Below are positions 56,562-64,000 of a DNA stretch of 64,000 nucleotides, in pieces; the stretch's first letter is position 1; each line of letters starts with the position of its first letter. This DNA comes from Cylindrodendrum hubeiense (taxonomy: Eukaryota > Ascomycota > Sordariomycetes > Hypocreales > Nectriaceae), in assembly GCA_014621425.1 (NCBI GenBank), contig JAANBB010000058.1, positions 1 to 64,000 of the forward strand, written 5' to 3'. Under the pieces are notes generated by a model. That model ran no database searches. It saw only the letters and a program-made list of their open reading frames with translations, and was not told the DNA's origin. Made by a program: the position numbers and the translations under genes.

Positions 56562-56872
56562 CGTCGTCGCAATGTGTTTTATTGTAGATGAGAGAACGAA
56601 GTCGAAATCATGCGCCGCGTGGAACACGTAATCTGACCCATTCGCCAAGTCCCCTACCCTGTACTAGCTTGCCTCACATCATTGGATATGTAATAATCAT
56701 TTTTGCAAGACTTGCACGGTATGTTTCCTAATGGAAGAAGCACATATTGTCCAATGATACTTGTTTGTGTCAATAATTAAGCAACAACTGCCAAATTTGA
56801 ATGATGCTAGTCCTGAGAGACACACTCCCACCCTTGGTTGGAGTTATTCCACTCCATCCTCAACCCTTCCAT
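56562..56872. other. Short intergenic region
   Basis: About 310 bp with no gene. It is the promoter of the FAD oxidoreductase and the 3' side of the RING-type gene. Confidence 0.5.
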
Positions 56873-57703
56873 TTATTTGATGTTGTCCGGATCCGTTGCC
56901 GTCTTGAAGAAAACCACTTCCGTACTTGTCTCCTCTAGTTCGGTTCCATCGAGCGGCGTCGGCGTTGAGCCAAACAACTCCTCCAGAATCCTTGAACGCG
57001 CCGCCCCTTCATCTTCAAGTCCCGGCTGAACAAGTGGCCCGAAGCCCGCCTTTTCTCCCTCGAGGAGCCCATTGATGCCAGAACAGGCTGCAAAGGCGTG
57101 AGGGAACTCTCCGTCCTGTCTAACCTCGCGAGTCCACCTAACCAACAGTTTCTTGATGGTGCAACGGCGACATTTGGCCGTTACGAGGCCGTCAACGGGC
57201 ATGAAGAACCCTTGAGGGATGTAGAACTCTTCGGTCGGAGGTGGAATGCGTGCGAAAATCGCTGTGTGTTCGCAATCGTGGACGATGCGCTCGTTGCATG
57301 CTGGTGACCAGCTCGCGGGATCGCCCTGCTGAGGCCCGTTCCATGGGCACGTCAGTGGTATTTTACCCATGGTGTAGTTGTCACAAAAGTCTGCGTAACA
57401 GGACCAGCCCATAATGTGACCACATGGCAGTGCCACCGGAGGGTCAATGATGCTTCCAAGGCCCGTGTCCTCGCAGAGATGTCTGCAAAGAATGCATCTG
57501 GTCCGAATGAACCTATGGCGGACAACTCTAGAGTCCGAAATCCTGGCGCAGTACTTCTGGAGAAGTCTCTCAGTCCATATTTGCAGGTTTCCCCAGTGGT
57601 AGGGATCTGGAAGCCCCAGGTCGCCGATCAGCTCGAGATCCTCTTCACTGAGCCAGGGGCAAAGCGCTTCGGGCGATCTATCAGGGCTTTCGGAGCTCTC
57701 CAT
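56873..57703 (-). CDS. RING-type zinc-finger protein
   Basis: Probable E3 ubiquitin ligase or RING-scaffold protein. Single exon, 276 aa. After an acidic N-terminus, a cross-brace RING lies at about residues 70-145. It has CILCRHLC, a PCGHIMGWSC core (Cys-x-His pair and following Cys) and, after a spacer, LTCPWN...PACNERI. The spacing is longer than in a classic RING because the last pair sits in a WNGPQQGDP insertion, so it may be a variant RING. A second CRRCTIKK pair follows (about 190). The C-terminus is low-complexity and acidic. The gene lies about 0.3 kb from the DHCR24-like gene in the same orientation. No partner is evident. Confidence 0.65.
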   Translation of the reverse strand: MESSESPDRSPEALCPWLSEEDLELIGDLGLPDPYHWGNLQIWTERLLQKYCARISDSRVVRHRFIRTRCILCRHLCEDTGLGSIIDPPVALPCGHIMGWSCYADFCDNYTMGKIPLTCPWNGPQQGDPASWSPACNERIVHDCEHTAIFARIPPPTEEFYIPQGFFMPVDGLVTAKCRRCTIKKLLVRWTREVRQDGEFPHAFAACSGINGLLEGEKAGFGPLVQPGLEDEGAARSRILEELFGSTPTPLDGTELEETSTEVVFFKTATDPDNIK

Positions 57704-58772
57704 GACTTCTTATCGATGCCTCGGTGGAGAGGCGAGTCCCAGTTCCGAGTAGGAGGGTGTTTCAAAGAAACTTTCGGCTCGAAAATAACGCTACGGCAAA
57801 TATTTGAGTGGACAGTCGGGGTTGGCGAGGTCTCGGGGTGTCTTATAGTCGCATTGCTGTGTGTCTGGGGCGGCGATGCCGGTGTTGATGCTACGTTGTG
57901 CGCTGTTTGGCGTAGTTGGCGATGAGAAACATGGTGATGCCTCGATTGAGTTGTCCGCCAAAGGCACACATCTTTGTTGCCTGCGCACAGGTTGATCCTG
58001 CGCGTAGGCTGAGTGACTGAAGTGGCTACCGGAGGAAGTACGCATCCCGCCAAGAGCGACCCAACCTTCAAGCACAACCGAGTGCTCTGCGCTGCCCAGT
58101 TGGCGAAAGATCTCACGATAATTAACGGAAATCCAAAAATGGCTCCTCGGCATCTTTATTACGAATCAGAAAGAAGCCACAAGGCCTCTGGGTAATTCGG
58201 TATCGCACTGTTTGTCGAGTCGGGTCCCGCTCGCCTCCGGCTTGTCTTATGGCTGTGCCAATGTCACCAGGACTCAAACACTCGCTGACGTTTGTGAACC
58301 GCAATCTTATTTTTATTTCTACAAGCGACAGGCTCCAGGCTCCTTTGATTGTGTCACAGCGGCATGGGTGTGTGCTCGGCTTCGGTGGTGTCATGTCAAA
58401 TCCACTGCAGCAAACACGCTTAGAGAAGGCCCGGCAACTTGACAATGTCACAAAGGAGACTCCCAAGTAAGACGCACCTTGACCATGGCACAGCCTAGTG
58501 TTACAAGCTAGTGTATTTTTCCCCTCATTGTTACGCTTCCCAAGCTGTGATAGGACGCTAGAGATGGATGACACGTTTGCTTGTCTGAAGTTCGCTGTGA
58601 CTTTACGGTCAATCCATACATATGATGATGGCAACATCACGCTTGTAGATATTTGCAATCAAATTAAGTCATAATCATTGCTGTATGCTCATTATTTGAG
58701 CTACCATCTATGCGTAGACCGTCAAGAACGAGATGAGTAAACAAAACCTCCAAGTAATGCGTCGCGCCCAAC
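57704..58772. other. 1-kb intergenic region
   Basis: Open frames on both strands (57791-58658) are short, overlapping and domain-free. No gene is supported. Confidence 0.45.
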
Positions 58773-59831
58773 CTAGAGGTGACCAAATGCTTCTTTATTC
58801 ATCCTCTGGGGTATCTTAGAGTCGTTTATTTGGTCATCAGCTCGTCGCTTCGATACCCCCCCAGGTGCAATATTGGCCTGGTCCAGAGTGTGTCCAACCC
58901 ATGTATATGGAAGCCACGGCACAGGCTTGTGAGCTGCAAACGCCGCACACTGCTCTTCGTTCTTGTAAAACAAGGCCAGAAATACCTGGACAAGAAAGGC
59001 TGACGCATTGCCGGAACAGTTCATAATATTTCCAAAGCGAGTGTCCTCAAATCGCAACCCCAGGATCTCCATGACGTACTCGAATTTCGCCTTGCGCCAG
59101 TCAAATCGCAGCTCAAGTTCCAAGTCTTTTTGAACGTCCCAAATTCGGACGTTGGGCTTCGTAAGCCACGGCAACCCAAGGCGGCTCAAAGTTGTTTCCA
59201 CCAAATCCGAACCGAATGTTAAGAAGATAAATTTCCGCTGGGTCTCGGTTTCTTTCTCTTCCTGAGTTCGATTCGAGTTTTGAAGCCCAGTGAGTTTGTT
59301 CTGGAGGCGGTTGGCGACGTCGGCTTCTCCAAGTGTCTTAGACTTGCCGAAGGCAAAGACGTAGGACTGATCATGCGGCGTTTCAGACTGGCATAGATGC
59401 CCCTTGTGATCCTGATACTCTTTTATAATCATGTGGGTCGCGTTCATGAAGCGGAACCAAGACGACCCACGATCTCCAGGCGGGATATTCCGACCACCGC
59501 CGTGGATAACATTCCTCATGTCCAAAGACGTGAAGGCTGCCTCAGTCAGGGGTCTGTAACGGTATTCCTTGCCATCAGCATGCCTTCCTATTTTTTCCAT
59601 GCAAAGCTCCTGGAAATCTAAGGCAATGAGGATATATTCCGTTTGTGGGCGTGTCGAAAAGAGGACATCTCTTTTGAATGAGATTTTCGGAAGAACGGTA
59701 TCAACCCCTTGGGGAGCTTCTGCCCTCGACCGGCCACAAGTATATAGAGGTATTTCGGCAAAAAGCCCCTCCGGGCTCAATCCGACTTGGTCGTACCAAG
59801 GCAGTCCTTTGGTAGTGAATGATCTCTCCAT
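58773..59831 (-). CDS. Divergent Gfd2/QIP-type (RNase H-fold) protein
   Basis: Single exon. The first ATG is at 59831 (MERSFTTKG); an upstream in-frame codon is TTG. About 352 aa. Features typical of the fungal Gfd2/YDR514C and QDE-2-interacting (QIP) nuclease-fold group are visible: a YILIALDFQELC strand at the place of the first catalytic Asp, then FTSLDMRNV, a RKFIFLTFGSDLVETTL strand, and a C-terminal YVMEILGLRFEDTRFGNIMNCSGNASAFLVQ block ending in an alpha-helical NCSGND-like region. The usual DEDD/DEDH residues are only partly recognisable, so activity is doubtful. A link to RNA metabolism is a weak inference from the fold. TA repeats (59909-59920) sit where a TATA box would be. Confidence 0.5.
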   Translation of the reverse strand: MERSFTTKGLPWYDQVGLSPEGLFAEIPLYTCGRSRAEAPQGVDTVLPKISFKRDVLFSTRPQTEYILIALDFQELCMEKIGRHADGKEYRYRPLTEAAFTSLDMRNVIHGGGRNIPPGDRGSSWFRFMNATHMIIKEYQDHKGHLCQSETPHDQSYVFAFGKSKTLGEADVANRLQNKLTGLQNSNRTQEEKETETQRKFIFLTFGSDLVETTLSRLGLPWLTKPNVRIWDVQKDLELELRFDWRKAKFEYVMEILGLRFEDTRFGNIMNCSGNASAFLVQVFLALFYKNEEQCAAFAAHKPVPWLPYTWVGHTLDQANIAPGGVSKRRADDQINDSKIPQRMNKEAFGHL

Positions 59832-60561
59832 TATCAGATCCAACTTGATGATCTGGAAAATGTGGAAAGAGATTATACTCTAAGTTGTGTGAAGGTCTCA
59901 GTGACAGCTATATATATATAGTAGTCGGAGTCTGCGAGCACAAGGTCAGCCGTGAGAGGATAATAAGAAGAGATCCGGTGTTCTTTTGCGCACAAGAACA
60001 AGGAGATTATCCTATGGCGACCAGGTAGATCGAACGGTAACGAAGCGAATGGCTGGTACGTCTTGCACATGAAGAGTAACGCCAACTTCAGTTGTAATAT
60101 ATACTTGAATTATATTATCTTCCTTGAAGTGATTATAGCACGGCTAAGCTGAGGAATTTAACGGGGAGATAGTTGAGGGCGAGTGGCTTTATGTAGAGGT
60201 CAAACAAGCCGATTCGCTTGTCACCACGATTGTAGGATATTTGCACCATGACAAAGTGTTAAGAACTCCCTCATAACCACTGTTCGTCAATGTCAATCAG
60301 CAGGGTGTTTTGGTTGGAGTCATTTGGGATCGACAAACAATAAAAGGAGCTTGATTGCGTGTCAACTCTGCAGAAAGCCGGCATGCATTGTTTAAGCCGT
60401 GCTGTGACTCTACTGGCTCTCTGAATCAGTCATGTCGGATGACTAGTTCTATTTACACTATCGAATACCTGATTAGCTGTATTGTTACATCTCTTGGTTT
60501 GCTAAAGCTCATGTTCAAACACACAGCTACAGTCTGCCACATCCCGTTGCGGTGATTCACA
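59832..60561. other. Intergenic region with a TA-repeat TATA element
   Basis: 0.7 kb. An alternating TA run (59909-59920) lies about 80 bp upstream of the 59831 start codon on the minus strand and probably serves as its TATA box. No gene is supported. Confidence 0.45.
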
Positions 60562-61683
60562 TCACAGGCGACTCTTTCCGGCCAGATATGCGCCTCCCAG
60601 CTTCAACATGTCGGCTGCCTCCTTGATCATTTGATCCACAATGTCCTTCGCCGGCAAAACACTTGTGATCGCTCCAGCAACTTGGCCCATCAGGTACGGC
60701 GGGTCAATATCGTTGCCCTCATCCAAGTCGTACTCCATAGGTACGGTGCCCCGATCGCACAACTCCTTGATCTTATCGGGCTGAGCATGCCATCCCTTGA
60801 TGTAGTCGTTTAGTTTCATGCGAAGTGGCCGTCCAGACAGAACCAGAGTGCGGTCCGTCTCATCGAAACTGCAAGACACTACTTCGCGCTTGTGCTCCTC
60901 GCTGCAGCCAGCCTCAACGCATGCAACGAACCGCGTGCCCACCCAGACGCCCATGGCACCCTGCATCAGTGAGCTAGCCAGCGTGCGGCCCGATGAGATT
61001 CCGCCCGCGGCGACGACGATGGCAGGTTGACCTTTGAGCATCGGGGGGTAGTACTTGCTAGCCACGTCCACAACGGCGGGAATGAGGACTGAGTTGGCGA
61101 TGTTTCCCGTATGGCCTCCGCCCTCACCGCCCTGTGGGCAGACCATATCAACGCCGAGATCAAGTGCCTTGGCCTGGGCATAGCGAGATGTTCATCAGTA
61201 ACGACTTCGCGAGAGGATAAATCGTGCACGTCTTCAACTTACCGCATGCTTCGGGTGTCCGACCATGTTCATAACCAAGATTCCGTTCTTGTGGAACCTC
61301 TCGATGACACTCTTCGGCGGCACACCAACAGCAGAAACAAAGAGCTTCGCCCCGCTGTCGATGATGATATCAACCAGCTCATCAAGCTTGCCACCTGTGT
61401 AGTCATGGTTTGTCTTGCGCGCATTACCTCCAAGCTGGGGCAAGGCAAGGTCGACGCCAAACGGCAGGTCCGGTCGCGAAAAATTAGCCTTCATCTCAGC
61501 AATGATCTCACGCAACTGGTCGGGCGTGTACTGGAAGCCGCCGATGACGCCGAGGCCGCCGGCGTTGGAGACGGCCGCGGCGAGACGTCCGCCAGAGGTG
61601 CGGGCCATGCCAGCCAGGATTATTGGGTGCTGGATGCCCAGAAGGGTTGTAAGGGGCGTCGTGATGGGGCCTGCGGGCGCCAT
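60562..61683 (-). CDS. Nitronate monooxygenase (2-nitropropane dioxygenase family)
   Basis: FMN-dependent oxidation of alkyl nitronates such as propionate-3-nitronate to aldehydes and nitrite, which detoxifies nitro compounds. Exons are 61243-61683 and 60562-61173 (350 aa); the intron (69 bp, GTAAGT, GCCCAG) is clear. Landmarks of the TIM-barrel family: PIILAGMARTSGG near the N-terminus (phosphate and substrate side), SNAGGLGVIGG, FGVDLALP, VGHPKHA, and after the intron MVCPQGGEGGGHTGN, which contains the catalytic-site His, then VAAGGISSGR and MGVWVGTRFV for FMN binding. The length is normal. The intergenic flanks carry no pathway partners, so it looks like a free-standing detoxification gene. 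Confidence 0.9.
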
Positions 61684-62482
61684 GGTGAAGTGGTGGTGGT
61701 GAATAGATGTTGGTGATGTGTAAGTGAAGTGGGGTCAGGCGGGCATAAGTAGTTGATGCGACTGTTACTTTGGAGTAAGACACACTCTGGTAACCCGCCG
61801 TGATTCGAATCACTCCAGATCTGTATCTTCAAGGCACTTATAGAGAATTAGATTGCACTCAGCTCATCCAATGTCCAGAGTCAAGGCTGTCTCTTATGCG
61901 TCGTCCATCTCCAGCAGGGTGGGGTCATGGCCGGTATTTAACGAGCCGAAACATGGGGCCGAGATCTAACAAGCAATCGACTTTGCGGGGGAACTCCAAA
62001 CGCGCCGAGGTACTACCACCGAGGTACTTCCAGCTTAGGGAACCAGCTCGCCAAAAACCATGTGGTTAGTCGATCAGCTTCGCGTCCAATTCTCCCTCTC
62101 CAATCCTCTTCTCAATAACCCTCTTTTGTCTAATTAGTTGGACCTAGTGGCGGATGCTGTACTTCGCGGGAGAGGTAGATATGAGAATCAGGATAATGAT
62201 TTATTGCAGATAGAGTAATGTGTCACTCAGCCCGCCTATCAAGTATATATGCCCATGATTGAGTCCATCCATGCAAATAGCGCCATTCCCGTTCCTCGCT
62301 TCAAGTTGGTATCATACACACATGCAAGTTTATATCATCGCCATCGCCTACCGCATGCACATTCTATAGTCCTACAACGCAAGAAATGCAATCTCTAGAC
62401 CGGTTATAGCGCCCCTTGGATGGTAATTTGACCCAGACGTATCATAACCATTGGTCTTCATGTACATTGTTCATTCTCCTGT
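61684..62482. other. Intergenic region
   Basis: 0.8 kb of promoter and 3' flank; no gene is supported. A short direct repeat GAGGTACT (near 62006 and 62021) may be a regulatory element but is unassigned. Confidence 0.4.
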
Positions 62483-63823
62483 TCATCCAAAGTTTGGTAG
62501 GCGGGCGGGAATAAACGCCGTCTCTTCAGGCCGCTGTTTAGTATCACCTCCTGGACCCAGATTTACCGAGGGTGGATTTGGTTCCGCAGACTCGTGTGGT
62601 ACGTGCGGCTTGTCGGCAACCTCGGTGGTCTCCGTAGGAACATCTTTGGAAGGCAGAGGTTCATAAACCTCATCCTCCGCCACAATAGGTTTTGGCTCCG
62701 GCACGGGCCGTAGAGCCGGGCTGGTGCTGTCGAGACCCTTCTCTGCCGCCAGTTGCGCCGCTGCCGCCTTCTTCCTGGCAACTTGTTCATCTTCAGCTTG
62801 TTGCAGCATATGCTCCTCCCGTTGGAGATCATAGAATGATGGCACGTCCTCGACATCTGGCGTTGCGGGGAGGGAAGTCGATGTTGATCGGTGGCCAACG
62901 CGAAGTGAATCTCGAGACGGAATCCTGAGCGAATCTCTTGACCGGACGGACCCCAGAGTTGTCCTCGACACCGTTCTAGAAACTGAAAATCCGCTCGCGG
63001 GGCGTTTCCCCTTGCTACGCGTCCTCCGGCTGCTTCGGTCATCTTTCCTCACCATGTCGTATGTCACTTCGTCGTCTAGGGGTATTGCATCTTCCTCGCC
63101 TTCTCCGTCGCTCGGGAACAGGTCTCCGCGCGACCGATACGAGTCTGAGGTGTCGCCCGATCCAGTCGTTCCGCTTCGCTTTCTAGTCACAAGCAGGTTG
63201 CCATAGTCGGATTCGTCATCTGATCCCAGCAGAGGTTCCACTTCGCCCTCTCCGTGCCTCCCTGGGTGATCTTGCAGGTCTGCCGCACTCGGCTTGTATC
63301 GTAGTGTGCCGCCCATCTTCCAGGGCAATTTACTTAGGAATCCAATGGGTTGGGTGCTCGGGATGATCGTAGGGTCCTCCTCGGTCGCCTTCCTTCGTCC
63401 GCCTCTTGTGCCATAGCTCATGCCTCGTTTCCTAGTAGGTTGTTCTGACGTTTCTCCGCCGGAATGCTTTCTCTGGCTACCTTTGCCAGCTAGTAACCGG
63501 TCCCAGTCATCATTGCCCCAGCTACTGAAGAGACCACCGGCTTCTTCTTCCTCATACCAGTCGTCGTAGAAGTCGAAGCTGTATTCGGCCCGGACCTGGG
63601 TGGTTCGGTCGCGCTCTCGGCGCTTGCGCAGGCGCTCTTCTGGGTCGCCGAGGCATACTGTGGTACATTGCTCGATGGAGTCGACAAAAGACGAAAAACA
63701 CGGGTGGATGTAATTGTGCTGGAACGTCCAGATGCCTGCCGCAGCATTCTCTGTCACAGCCTCGGCGTCGTGGGTGATCTGGTTCCAGCGCTGGCGCAGG
63801 CGCGGGTCCTCGAGGAAGGCCAT
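62483..63823 (-). CDS. Long disordered protein, conserved-looking, function unknown
   Basis: Single exon, 446 aa, start ATG at 63823. I do not recognise a family. The first 80 residues are structured (RWNQITHDAEAVTENAAAGIW, then NYIHPCFSSFVDSIEQC). The rest is charged and low-complexity: an acidic DFYDDWYEEEE patch, basic clusters, a repeated RDSLRIPSRDSLRVG unit, and a Glu/Pro/Ala-rich tail with a coiled-coil-like EEHMLQQAEDEQVARKKAAAAQ segment. Serine-arginine-aspartate repeats suggest phosphorylation. The N-terminal region is reminiscent of fungal proteins annotated only as hypothetical. Confidence 0.7.
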   Translation of the reverse strand: MAFLEDPRLRQRWNQITHDAEAVTENAAAGIWTFQHNYIHPCFSSFVDSIEQCTTVCLGDPEERLRKRRERDRTTQVRAEYSFDFYDDWYEEEEAGGLFSSWGNDDWDRLLAGKGSQRKHSGGETSEQPTRKRGMSYGTRGGRRKATEEDPTIIPSTQPIGFLSKLPWKMGGTLRYKPSAADLQDHPGRHGEGEVEPLLGSDDESDYGNLLVTRKRSGTTGSGDTSDSYRSRGDLFPSDGEGEEDAIPLDDEVTYDMVRKDDRSSRRTRSKGKRPASGFSVSRTVSRTTLGSVRSRDSLRIPSRDSLRVGHRSTSTSLPATPDVEDVPSFYDLQREEHMLQQAEDEQVARKKAAAAQLAAEKGLDSTSPALRPVPEPKPIVAEDEVYEPLPSKDVPTETTEVADKPHVPHESAEPNPPSVNLGPGGDTKQRPEETAFIPARLPNFG

Positions 63824-64000
63824 GGTGTGGATCGGATCGTATGTATGACGTCGCGGGCTATGCGAATGGTAGCCGTGCGACGTCGTTGAGTCGGGTGCCG
63901 CTGGCGGCGCAGGGAGACTGGCGTAGTTCCGCGAGGGAGGCCTAAAAGAAGACGGACATTATCGCAAGTGGCGGGTCACCGGCGAGGAGAAACTGATACC

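Overview
The window is nuclear DNA of a filamentous ascomycete (Pezizomycotina; a hypocrealean Sordariomycete seems likely, but I cannot prove this by reading). Genes are spaced eukaryotic units broken by short introns (about 46-81 bp) with GT...CTAAC...AG signals. They include fungal-specific families: Zn2Cys6 regulators, fungal NLR-like proteins, a BCS1-type AAA ATPase and small secreted cysteine-rich proteins. I found no convincing tRNA, rRNA, intact transposon or CRISPR.

Layout. 0-7 kb holds an F-box protein, a 10-cysteine secreted protein and a PARP1-like ADP-ribosyltransferase (BRCT-WGR-PRD-catalytic). 8-24.5 kb is a probable catabolic cluster: a dual-Zn2Cys6 regulator, a secreted GH3 glycosidase, a formylglycine-type sulfatase without a signal peptide, a second related dual-Zn2Cys6 regulator, and a divergent sugar-type MFS transporter. 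A simple model is extracellular glycoside cleavage, import, and intracellular desulfation under two related regulators.

26-42 kb is accessory. It carries a SesB-like hydrolase-NACHT-ankyrin NLR, a small WW-like protein, a BCS1-like AAA ATPase, a TATA-driven secreted protein with a broken signal-peptide frame, an 85-aa membrane protein and two divergently transcribed paralogous membrane proteins. Long gene-poor stretches separate them.

44.7-53.3 kb is the most exciting part. A large zinc-finger/kinase protein with HFG in place of DFG is divergent from a DUF7580-like/subtilase protein. That gene is convergent with a 278-aa protein whose segment order and motifs match fungal gasdermin-like pore formers of the RCD-1/HET-Q1 type. 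Gasdermin next to subtilisin protease is the known arrangement of fungal regulated cell death; the adjoining degenerate kinase may be an undescribed third component. The protease reading frame contains one apparent indel.

55-64 kb holds a DHCR24-like FAD oxidoreductase (also frame-disrupted), a RING-type protein, a divergent Gfd2/QIP-like nuclease-fold protein, a nitronate monooxygenase and a long disordered conserved-looking protein.
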